This document shows positions 57,072 through 64,000 of a DNA stretch of 64,000 nucleotides, one piece after another; the stretch's first letter is position 1, and each line of letters begins with the position of its first letter. The translations under genes and the position numbers were made by a program. The stretch spans positions 62,001 to 126,000 of the forward strand of contig CAIVVM010000038.1 of assembly GCA_903909375.1 (NCBI GenBank), given 5' to 3'. Under the pieces are notes generated by a model. The model saw nothing but the letters and a program-made list of their open reading frames with translations. It searched no databases and had not been told where the DNA came from. This DNA is from an uncultured Alphaproteobacteria bacterium (GTDB lineage Bacteria; Pseudomonadota; Alphaproteobacteria; Caulobacterales; Caulobacteraceae).

Positions 57072-57512
57072 TTAAGGCGCGAGCCAGGGGCTCATGGCCT
57101 CGATCAGCGCTGCGGGCGGGCGGAGTGCGCGCCCGGCCGGGTCGATACAGGCGGCGTGGAGCTGGGCTTGTGCAATCAGATCGTCGCCCCGCAGGATACG
57201 CTGTGCGAACAGCATCCGGGGGCCCTTGAGCACGTCGATGGTTGTTCGGACGAGCAGCGCGTCGTCCACTCTCGCGGCGCGCTTGTAGTCAACCTCCACC
57301 CGCGTGAGCGTGAAGGCAGCCGGCGGGTCCAGCGCCAGCAGCGACTGGTGACTGACGCCGACCAGCCTGAGGAAATCACTCCGCCCGCGCTCGAAATAGC
57401 GCAGGTAGTTGGCGTGATAGACCACGCCGGTAAAATCGGTGTCCTCGTAGTAGATGCGTACTGGCAGGACGTGTTCGCGCCCTTCCATCCAGCCTGATGA
57501 GGGGTCGCTCAT
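57072..57512 (-). CDS. ybgC: Acyl-CoA thioesterase YbgC (Tol-Pal operon)
   Basis: A 146-residue 4-hydroxybenzoyl-CoA-thioesterase-type hotdog protein. It has [23 protein letters not shown] (in part), with the catalytic aspartate in EDTD, and [14 protein letters not shown]. It is the usual first gene of the tol-pal operon and acts on acyl-CoA or acyl-ACP near the envelope. Its ATG overlaps the ruvB stop (direction of reading ruvB then... reading order ruvA, ruvB, ybgC) by four bases. Confidence 0.94.
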   Translation of the reverse strand: MSDPSSGWMEGREHVLPVRIYYEDTDFTGVVYHANYLRYFERGRSDFLRLVGVSHQSLLALDPPAAFTLTRVEVDYKRAARVDDALLVRTTIDVLKGPRMLFAQRILRGDDLIAQAQLHAACIDPAGRALRPPAALIEAMSPWLAP

Positions 57513-58537
57513 TCGAACAGGTCCGTGGCAGGCGGTGCGGCGGAGGCCGGAGGCGCGGCCAGGCCCAGGTGGGCGTAGGCGCGGGCGGTGGCCATGCGGC
57601 CACGCGGGGTGCGCTGCAGGAAGCCCTGTTGCAGCAGGAAGGGCTCGATCACATCCTCCACTGCATCCTTCGCCTCGGCGATGGCGTAGGCCAGGGTCTC
57701 AACTCCTGCGGGGCCGCCGGCGTAGTTTTCGATGAGCGCGCGCAGGTAACGGCGGTCCAGCGCGTCCAGGCCATGCTCGTCCACGTCCAGCCGGGCCAGG
57801 GCCGAGGCGGCGGCGGCGCGTCCGATGACCGCTACGCCGTCCGAGGCGGCGAAGTCGCGCACCCGTCGAAGCAGGCGCCCGGCGACCCGCGGCGTTCCCC
57901 GGGCGCGGGTGGCGATCTCGGCGGCGCCGTCGGCGGCCAGGGCGGTTCCCATCTTCACCGCGGCGCTCATCAGCACCTGCTGCAGTTCGTCGTGGGTGTA
58001 GAATTCAAGCCGGATCGGAATGCCGAACCGGTCCCTGAGGGGGGTCGCCAGGAGCCCGGCCCGCGTCGTAGCCGCGACAAGCGTGAAGGGCGCCAGATCG
58101 ATGCGGATCGAGCGGGCGGAGGGCCCTTCGCCGATCACCAGATCCAGCACATGGTCCTCCATCGCGGGATACAGGATCTCCTCCACATTGGCGGGAAGGC
58201 GGTGGATCTCGTCGATGAACAGCACGTCTCGGGGTTCGAGGTTGGTGAGGATGGCGGCGAGATCCCCCGCCTTTGCCAGCACAGGGCCCGATGTGGCGCG
58301 GAAATTCACCCCCAGTTCCCGGGCGACGATCTGGGCCAGGGTGGTCTTGCCAAGGCCGGGCGGTCCGAACAGCAGCACGTGATCCAGCGCTTCGCCACGG
58401 CTCTTCGCCGCCTCGATGAAGACAGTGAGATTACCCTTGGCCTGCTTCTGCCCAACGAACTCGGCCATGGTCTGGGGCCGGAGCGCCTTGTCAGCGGGCT
58501 CGAAGGCGGCGGGCTCGCCCGAGACCAGGCGGGTCAT
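57509..58537 (-). CDS. ruvB: Holliday junction branch-migration ATPase RuvB
   Basis: A 342-residue AAA+ motor. It has [19 protein letters not shown], Walker [11 protein letters not shown], Walker [10 protein letters not shown], the sensor [16 protein letters not shown] and a C-terminal winged helix. It drives branch migration with RuvA and RuvC. It is coupled with ruvA by a four-base overlap and with ybgC by another, so repair and envelope genes are translated from the same transcript. Confidence 0.97.
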   Translation of the reverse strand: MTRLVSGEPAAFEPADKALRPQTMAEFVGQKQAKGNLTVFIEAAKSRGEALDHVLLFGPPGLGKTTLAQIVARELGVNFRATSGPVLAKAGDLAAILTNLEPRDVLFIDEIHRLPANVEEILYPAMEDHVLDLVIGEGPSARSIRIDLAPFTLVAATTRAGLLATPLRDRFGIPIRLEFYTHDELQQVLMSAAVKMGTALAADGAAEIATRARGTPRVAGRLLRRVRDFAASDGVAVIGRAAAASALARLDVDEHGLDALDRRYLRALIENYAGGPAGVETLAYAIAEAKDAVEDVIEPFLLQQGFLQRTPRGRMATARAYAHLGLAAPPASAAPPATDLFE

Positions 58538-59148
58538 CGACCCAGTTCCTGAAGGGCGGCCTTGATCAGGGCCGGCGCCTCGACGCCGTCGCCCAGGCGT
58601 ATGGCGGCGGTCTCGACTACGCGGCGTGCGGCGGCCTCGGCCACGCCCAGGCCCAGCAGGGCGGCCACAGCTTCGCCCACCGCCGTGGGTTTCGGCGGCG
58701 CTGGCGCTGTGATCTGTCCGTGGAAGGCGGCCACCGGGCCATCTGTAATCGGCTTGTCCTTGAGTTCCGTGACAATGCGCTGTGCCAGCTTGGGACCAAC
58801 GCCCTGTGCGCGCGCCACCAGCGCCTTGTCGTCCCGGGCCACGGCCTGGGCCAGCTCGGCCGGCGGAAGCACATCCAGCACCGCCAGCGCCGCCTTGGGG
58901 CCTACCCCCTGGATGGTGCGCAACAGCACGAAGGCGCGACGGTCCTCCCGCGCAAGAAATCCGTAGAGGGTCAGGCCGGTCTGTTCGCCGAACTGGCTCT
59001 CCACATGCAGCAGCGCCTCGTCGCCCACCGGCGGCAGACGGCCCAGGGTGCGGCTGCCGCAGCGGACCACATAGCCCACGCCCATGACGTCGATCAGGGC
59101 GTCTTCCTCCGACACCTCGGCCACGATCCCGCGCAGGCGCCCGATCAT
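58534..59148 (-). CDS. ruvA: Holliday junction DNA-binding protein RuvA
   Basis: A 204-residue protein: N-terminal OB-fold ([21 protein letters not shown] start), two helix-hairpin-helix motifs ([15 protein letters not shown] and [14 protein letters not shown]) and a C-terminal domain for RuvB contact, after a flexible linker. It recognises the four-way junction. A LexA box is 36 bases upstream. ruvC, which usually stands just before it, is absent; a transporter gene takes its place. Confidence 0.96.
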   Translation of the reverse strand: MIGRLRGIVAEVSEEDALIDVMGVGYVVRCGSRTLGRLPPVGDEALLHVESQFGEQTGLTLYGFLAREDRRAFVLLRTIQGVGPKAALAVLDVLPPAELAQAVARDDKALVARAQGVGPKLAQRIVTELKDKPITDGPVAAFHGQITAPAPPKPTAVGEAVAALLGLGVAEAAARRVVETAAIRLGDGVEAPALIKAALQELGR

Positions 59149-59183
59149 GCAGGGCGCTCCGGGGTGCGGATGGGGCGAATCAC

Positions 59184-59198
59184 GTTCGGCATGTGTTC
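59184..59198 (-). promoter_or_regulatory. LexA (SOS) box upstream of ruvA
   Basis: GTTC (59184-59187), seven bases (GGCATGT), GTTC (59195-59198): an exact alphaproteobacterial LexA direct repeat, seen on the minus strand as GAAC-N7-GAAC. It ends about 36 bases before the ruvA ATG, in the short gap after the transporter gene. Confidence 0.85.
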
Positions 59199-59247
59199 AC
59201 CAGAGGTACCGTAGGCGGGAGTCCGGGGAAACGTCCGAGCCGTGGCT

Positions 59248-60720
59248 CTACTCGGCCGCCCGCGTGCGGGCCAGGGTGCGAAGGTTCTCCTCGTGGCCTT
59301 CCCGCGTGATCCGATAGCCGCTCATGATGGCGATCATGGTCATCCAGAGCGCCAGGATCGTCGGCACATAGTAGGCGCCCATCCGCCAGATCGTATCTTC
59401 AGAGACCTGTGTGGGGTCGGCGCCCGCCTGGACACCGGCCACAGTGAGCACAAAGGTCGCAGTGATCAGTCCCAGGCCATTGACCATCTGACGGATGAAG
59501 GCGATGGCGGCGAAGAACACGCCCTCTGAACGACGCCCGGTCTTGATCTCCGACTGCTCCACAAGATCAGCCATCATCGAGGCCGACAGGATCTGGAAAC
59601 AGATGATGAGGCCCACATCGATCAGGGTCGCGGTGAAGACGAACCAGAAGACAAAGGGATCGCCATTGTCAGGCAGGATGCCCAGCAGACGCAGGACGAT
59701 GGGCATAGGCGAGCCCAGGAAGGCGATCAGGCCGATGATGATCGCGCCCCGTTTCTTGCCGATGGTGCGGCTGACGATGGGCGCCAGGACGGCGCCAATG
59801 ATTGCAGAACCGAATACGCCCGTCGTGATCAGGCCGCTCTGCTGGGAGCTGAACTGCCAGAAATAGTTGAAAAAGTAGAAGCTGAGCGCCGCCGAGAGGC
59901 CCGCAGCCACCGAGCCGAACGCCGCGGCGGCGAAGAGCGCGATAAAGGAACGGTTCGAAAGGGTCTCGAAGATTTCCTTGAAGATTTTCACGAGGCTCAG
60001 ATTGCGCTTGGGCGGCGGCGCTTTCAGGTGCGGGATGCGCGAATGGGTGCCCAGCGCCGAGCCCATGATGCCCACAAACATGATCACCGATCCGATGATC
60101 CCGTAGACCTGATAGGCCTCGCGGTTGAATTGGCCGTTCTTGATGTCGGCGGTGACGAACATCGGGAACAGGACGGCGAACATCAGCACCGACATGGTGT
60201 TGCCGACCGTCCAGCCGAAGAACGAGCGGAAGGATAGCAGCGAGCTGCGCTGGTCGTAGTCCGGGGTGAGTTCCGGGGCGAGCGCGGTGCTGGGGATCTC
60301 GTAGATGGAAACGGTCATGCGGATGACGATGGCCAGTCCCAGCAGGTACCAGAACGTGGCCAGGTCGGACCATCCCACCGGCGGGCTCCAGAGCAGGAAG
60401 TAGATGCTGCTGAGCGGAAGCGCGGCGAAGTACATGAAGGGGTGCCGTCGACCCCAGCGTGAACGGAAATTGTCGGACCAGTAGCCCACCACCGGATCGA
60501 TGATGGCGTCCATCATCAGGGCTATGGTCAGGGCGAGGCCTACAAGGCGGGCGTCAAGCCCGACGACCTGACTGTAGAAGAGCAGAAGGAAGTAGGCGAA
60601 GCCGTTGTCCTTGACGCCGCTGACGCCGGCGCCAAAGCCGTAGGCAAGTTTTGTCCAGAGCGAGGGCGGCGGCGGGCCTGGGACGGACGAGGGGTTTTGA
60701 GCGTCCGGGCTTTCAGCCAT
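59248..60720 (-). CDS. MFS transporter of the GPH (sugar:cation symporter) type
   Basis: A 490-residue transporter with about twelve membrane segments. The N-terminal segment LAYGFGAGVSGVKDNGFAYFLLLFY (in part), the DPVVGYWSDNFRSRWGRRHPFMY motif (in part) between helices 2 and 3 and the ADLVEQSEIKTGRRSEGVFFA loop match MFS_2/GPH proteins that import glycosides, pentosides or hexuronides. Its stop is 50 bp before the LexA box of ruvA. It is divergent from the rhodanese gene. Substrate unknown; the TonB receptor 1.2 kb away might supply the same solute (speculation). Confidence 0.88.
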   Translation of the reverse strand: MAESPDAQNPSSVPGPPPPSLWTKLAYGFGAGVSGVKDNGFAYFLLLFYSQVVGLDARLVGLALTIALMMDAIIDPVVGYWSDNFRSRWGRRHPFMYFAALPLSSIYFLLWSPPVGWSDLATFWYLLGLAIVIRMTVSIYEIPSTALAPELTPDYDQRSSLLSFRSFFGWTVGNTMSVLMFAVLFPMFVTADIKNGQFNREAYQVYGIIGSVIMFVGIMGSALGTHSRIPHLKAPPPKRNLSLVKIFKEIFETLSNRSFIALFAAAAFGSVAAGLSAALSFYFFNYFWQFSSQQSGLITTGVFGSAIIGAVLAPIVSRTIGKKRGAIIIGLIAFLGSPMPIVLRLLGILPDNGDPFVFWFVFTATLIDVGLIICFQILSASMMADLVEQSEIKTGRRSEGVFFAAIAFIRQMVNGLGLITATFVLTVAGVQAGADPTQVSEDTIWRMGAYYVPTILALWMTMIAIMSGYRITREGHEENLRTLARTRAAE

Positions 60721-60793
60721 GAGAATGTCATCCTGCGGCTACGCCGCGTTCACGATTTCATATCCCCCGGCAGCACTGGATCATGTGGCGTGG

Positions 60794-60826
60794 CCTAGCG
60801 CTAGGGGGATTATCCAACTCCGGATA
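60794..60826. promoter_or_regulatory. Two palindromes in a divergent promoter region
   Basis: CCTAGCGCTAGG (60794-60805) is a perfect 12-bp palindrome; five bases later TATCC-N6-GGATA (60811-60826) is a second inverted repeat. They lie between the transporter (left) and the rhodanese gene (right), and could be regulator sites for either. Confidence 0.5.
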
Positions 60827-60915
60827 CCGTGAAATCGAAAAATGGACCCGCCTCTACCGTCTGGTCATACGGCTTTGGGGGACCTAGCATCCGCGTCGAA
60901 ACCGGAGACCACCCC

Positions 60916-61809
60916 ATGCGCGTCGTTCTGGCACTGTTTTTGTTGATGTTGGCGCAACCCGCCTGGGCCGAATCGGCCCGTGACCGGCTGGTCGTGAGCC
61001 CGGCCTGGGTGGAGGAGCGGTTGAGTGACCCCGACCTGGTGATCCTGCAGGTGGGCGACAGGCCGGGGTATCAGGCCGGGCATATACCCGGCGCCCGGCT
61101 GTTGATGCTGTCTGACATCGCGGCGCCGTCCACCGGTCCGGATTCCCTGATCCTGCAGATGCCGGAGCCGGAGGCGCTGCGGGCGCGGCTCGCGGCGTTT
61201 GGCGTCTCGGACACGTCGAAGATCGTGGTCTATCCCACGCGAGAGGGCATCCAGTCGGCCACGCGGGTGGTCTTTACCCTGGACGCAGCGGGCCTTGGCC
61301 AACGCACCTTTCTGCTGGAGGGCGGCATGAGCGCCTGGACGGCCAGCGGCGGCAAGGCCTCGACCGAGGCGCCGGTCGTCACGCCGGGCAAGCTCTCCGC
61401 TCTGAAGATGCGCCCGCTGGTGGTCGACGCGGCCTTCGTACGCGAGCACGCCGGCAAGCCCGGCTATGTTGTCGTCGATGCGCGAGCACCCGAGTTCTAC
61501 TCCGGGGCGCGGGCCGGCGGCATGCCTTCGAAGCCGCACAAGTCGGGTCATATTGCAGGCGCTGAGAGCGTGCCCTTCACCTCGGTGACCACGCCTGACT
61601 TCAAGCTCGCGGCGGCCGATGAGATCGCCGCGAAGTTCAAGGCGGCAGGCGTGAAATCCGGCGATACGGTGGTGGCCTACTGCCATGTCGGTCAGCAGGC
61701 GACGGCGACGATCTTCGCGGCCAGGACGCTTGGCTTGAAGGTCCTGCTCTACGACGGCTCCTTTGAAGAGTGGTCACGGCTCGACGGCGCCGTCGAGACG
61801 TCGAAGTAG
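60916..61809 (+). CDS. Periplasmic tandem-rhodanese sulfurtransferase
   Basis: A 297-residue exported protein: signal peptide (about 1-18, ending AWAE) and two rhodanese domains (about 25-150 and 165-295). The C-terminal active loop reads CHVGQQA with Cys256. The matching position in the N-terminal domain reads YPTREGI, so it has lost its cysteine and is probably structural, as in TST/SseA-like enzymes. It would transfer sulfane sulfur to thiol acceptors in the periplasm. The ATG at 60916 has CGGAGA upstream. Confidence 0.88.
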   Translation: MRVVLALFLLMLAQPAWAESARDRLVVSPAWVEERLSDPDLVILQVGDRPGYQAGHIPGARLLMLSDIAAPSTGPDSLILQMPEPEALRARLAAFGVSDTSKIVVYPTREGIQSATRVVFTLDAAGLGQRTFLLEGGMSAWTASGGKASTEAPVVTPGKLSALKMRPLVVDAAFVREHAGKPGYVVVDARAPEFYSGARAGGMPSKPHKSGHIAGAESVPFTSVTTPDFKLAAADEIAAKFKAAGVKSGDTVVAYCHVGQQATATIFAARTLGLKVLLYDGSFEEWSRLDGAVETSK

Positions 61810-61863
61810 CCTCCAGATCGTCGACCACGACTAGCGATTGGGCATCGGAGCGTCGAGACGTCG
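61791..61863. repeat. 13-bp direct repeat, 60 bp apart
   Basis: CGTCGAGACGTCG occurs at 61791-61803 (end of the rhodanese gene) and at 61851-61863, exactly 60 bases apart. GGGCATC also occurs twice nearby. It lies ahead of the TonB receptor gene and could be a regulator site or a remnant of a duplication. Confidence 0.5.
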
Positions 61864-61973
61864 CGCGCTTGGGCATCTGACCGGTTGCGATGTCTTCGGC
61901 AGGGTTCCCGGTGGCCCGATGCGCCCGGGCGCGACAGGCTGATGTCGAATTGATGACAGACATCGGGGGCTCC

Positions 61974-64000
61974 ATGAACCATGCACGTCGACTCTTGCGC
62001 ACGCACCGCGCCCTGAAACTCGTGTTGCTGGGCGGAGCCATGCTGGCGAACCCGGCACTATCCGCCGAAGCCCCCGCACCGGCCGAGGTGGAGGAACTGG
62101 TGGTGACCGGCTCGCGGGTGTCTGAGGCGACGGTGGCCATTGGAACGGACAGGGTGACGGCGACGGTTTCCATCACCAGCGAAGCGCTGCTGTCGGCGCC
62201 GGCCGGGATCACCGGCCTGAAGATGCTGGAGAGCCTGCCGGGCTTCAACGTCCAGGCCAATGACGCGCTGGGTCTTTATGAATTCGGAAACTCGGTTTCG
62301 GTGCGCGCCTTCAATTTCCAGCAGATAGGGTTTCTGCTCGACAGCATTCCTATGGGCCGCTCCGACCAGTTCGGCGGCAGCCCGATCTATCGCTATGTGG
62401 ACAACGAGAACCTTGCGCGGCTGACGGCGTCGGCCGGGGCGGGCGACGTATCTCTGTCCAGCTACGCCTCGCTGGGGCCGATCGTCAGTTACATCACGCG
62501 CGGGCCGCAGGAGGAGTTTGGAGGCAAGCTCAGCTTCAGCCGCGGCAGCGACGAACTGCTGCGGGCCTTCGGCCGTATCGACACCGGTGAGCACAACGGC
62601 TTTTCGGCCTTTGCCAGCGCTTCGCTGATCTCGGGCGAACTCTGGCGTGGCCCCGGCACCATCGACCGCAATCACTATGAGGGCCAGATCCGTTACCGCT
62701 TCGGCGAAGGGTCCCTCACCTTCCAGATAGTGCACAACGACTATTTCGACTATGACAGCCCCTCGATCACCAAGGCTCAGTATCTGGGGACGGCAGGCGA
62801 CATCTTCGGTCGCAAAGGGCGCAGCTTTGCCTACCTGGGCTATGTTCCCTTGTCGGGCCCTCTGGGTTCGGCGGCGACGGCGACCTCACTACCCATCACG
62901 GCGGCGGGGATCCCGTACTCGAACGCGGCCTTCAACCAGTACTACAAGTTCGCCGTGAACAGCCGGAAGGATCATCTCTACGGCCTCACCCTGGCGACAC
63001 CTCTCGGTGAGGCGTTCGATATCTCGACCACCGCCTACTACGAGAAAAAGTCCGGCTACGGGGTCTCGCCCGAGGCCTATGCCACGTCGCTCGCCAGCTA
63101 CAACAACCAGCGCCTGATCGTCGCGGGCCTGACCGCGCCCAAGGGCCTGCAATATGGCCTCTCCACAGTGGACGGCGAGCGCATGGGTCTCAACAGCCGG
63201 GCGGGCTGGAAGTCCGGAGACCACCATATCCAGGCCGGCGTCTGGTACGAGGACGACGACTATCACCGCACCCAGCAGCGCTACAATGTGGCCAACGGCG
63301 ACCCGGACGGCGCGCCGCTGCTCAATGAACCTGTCCACCTTCAGCGCAACTACATCTCCAACCGCAAGACCACGCAGATATTCCTGAAGGATACGATCAG
63401 CCTGTTCGATGACCGACTGAAGCTGGACGTGGGCTTCAAGGGTCTGAACATCGACTATGTGATCTCAGGTTCACGTAACCCGGCCGACTTCATCAACCGC
63501 CGCACGCCGCGGATCACGGATACCTGGAAGGACTGGTTCCTGCCCCAGGTCGGCGCGGTCTGGTCGCTGACCGGCACCGATCAGGTGTTTGCGTCATATT
63601 CCGAGAACCTGGCCCTGCCACGCGGGGCGGATGACATCTTCTCCGCCGCAAGCCCGCTCGCGCCCGGACCCGAAGCGGAGACCGCAAAAAACTATGAACT
63701 GGGCATTCGCACCAACCGGCCTACCTTCAATGCCGCGCTGGTCGGGTACTTCACCCGCTTCGAGAACCGGCTGCAGTCCTTCGCCTCGCTGGTCCCGGGA
63801 AGCACCACGACAGAGACGTTCTTCCAGAACGTCGGTGGCGTGGAGGCGCATGGTCTGGAGTTCAGCGGCCAGTGGAAGCCAGAGCTTCTCGGCGGCAAGG
63901 TCTATTTCAACACCAACGTTTCGTACAACATATCGGAATTCAAGGACAATTTCGCCACGTTCCTGATCGCGGGCAACAAGGTACCGGACTTCCCCAAGTG
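61974..64000 (+). CDS. TonB-dependent outer-membrane receptor (3' end beyond window)
   Basis: From ATG at 61974 the frame is open to the window edge: 675 codons are visible. A signal peptide (about 1-31), a TonB-box-like EELVVTGSR (residues 40-48), a plug domain (about 50-190; SVSVRAFNFQQIGFLLDSIPM in part) and the start of the beta-barrel with alternating aromatic strands are seen. Near the edge AGNKVPDFPK resembles the GKxxPxxP segment in the last quarter of such receptors. The substrate is unknown. The gene is incomplete here by the window limit, not by mutation. Confidence 0.9.
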   Translation, partial: MNHARRLLRTHRALKLVLLGGAMLANPALSAEAPAPAEVEELVVTGSRVSEATVAIGTDRVTATVSITSEALLSAPAGITGLKMLESLPGFNVQANDALGLYEFGNSVSVRAFNFQQIGFLLDSIPMGRSDQFGGSPIYRYVDNENLARLTASAGAGDVSLSSYASLGPIVSYITRGPQEEFGGKLSFSRGSDELLRAFGRIDTGEHNGFSAFASASLISGELWRGPGTIDRNHYEGQIRYRFGEGSLTFQIVHNDYFDYDSPSITKAQYLGTAGDIFGRKGRSFAYLGYVPLSGPLGSAATATSLPITAAGIPYSNAAFNQYYKFAVNSRKDHLYGLTLATPLGEAFDISTTAYYEKKSGYGVSPEAYATSLASYNNQRLIVAGLTAPKGLQYGLSTVDGERMGLNSRAGWKSGDHHIQAGVWYEDDDYHRTQQRYNVANGDPDGAPLLNEPVHLQRNYISNRKTTQIFLKDTISLFDDRLKLDVGFKGLNIDYVISGSRNPADFINRRTPRITDTWKDWFLPQVGAVWSLTGTDQVFASYSENLALPRGADDIFSAASPLAPGPEAETAKNYELGIRTNRPTFNAALVGYFTRFENRLQSFASLVPGSTTTETFFQNVGGVEAHGLEFSGQWKPELLGGKVYFNTNVSYNISEFKDNFATFLIAGNKVPDFPK

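Overview
The window is high-GC, densely coded chromosomal DNA from an alphaproteobacterium, most likely a member of the Caulobacteraceae (Caulobacter/Phenylobacterium-like). The reasons are the zauP-zapA pair, a TrcR (DUF1013) gene, a SapA-like RTX metalloprotease, a TolQRAB-Pal-CpoB block, COQ9 beside rpsU, a serC-serA operon with a structured leader, an imuA-imuB-dnaE2 mutasome operon and LexA boxes of the alphaproteobacterial direct-repeat type (GTTC-N7-GTTC). No phage, insertion sequence or CRISPR array was seen. Genus and species cannot be fixed from the sequence alone.

Layout. 1-3.9 kb: tRNA-Ser(CGA), a PaaI-like thioesterase, and an acyl-CoA ligase / thiolase-like / DUF35 trio that resembles a side-chain retro-aldolase system. 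3.9-11 kb: tkt-purT facing zauP-zapA; a desaturase and a serine hydrolase inserted before a probable 6S RNA and 5-formyl-THF cyclo-ligase. 11-16.6 kb: LexA-controlled imuA-imuB-dnaE2. 16.6-20.4 kb: serC-serA with leader and two small unknown genes. 20.5-26.1 kb: a hybrid histidine kinase, a secreted basic protein, PhzF, a nucleotidyltransferase, thiD, an ArsR remnant and a YefM-YoeB toxin-antitoxin pair. 26.1-32 kb: folP, ftsH, rpsU (apparent CUG start), COQ9, purK-purE. 32-35.1 kb: a diguanylate cyclase, two DUF465 genes (one only 57 codons), ubiX with its partner, trcR. 35.2-46 kb: RTX protease, RibB with a dead GTP-cyclohydrolase half plus an FMN reductase, a VanX-like dipeptidase, enoyl-CoA hydratase, serine hydrolase, MATE pump, rfbD and an amino-acid permease. 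46.3-51 kb: exported peptidase, dienelactone hydrolase, LytM protein and alpha/beta hydrolase. 51-59.2 kb: one long leftward operon ruvA-ruvB-ybgC-tolQ-tolR-tolA-tolB-pal-cpoB-tilS with a LexA box in front. 59.2-64 kb: a GPH-type transporter, a periplasmic rhodanese and a TonB-dependent receptor cut by the window edge.

The most unusual structure is a 117-bp two-hairpin element present twice (7821-7937 and 32723-32839). Both copies lie between convergent genes, and in both the outer triplets of the element are the stop codons of the two flanking genes. The second theme is envelope and division: ZapA/ZauP, FtsH, Tol-Pal/CpoB and a LytM factor are all here, with Tol-Pal apparently downstream of an SOS-type operator through ruvAB. 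No stretch longer than 300 bases lacks a gene; the largest gap (38949-39243) is described below.
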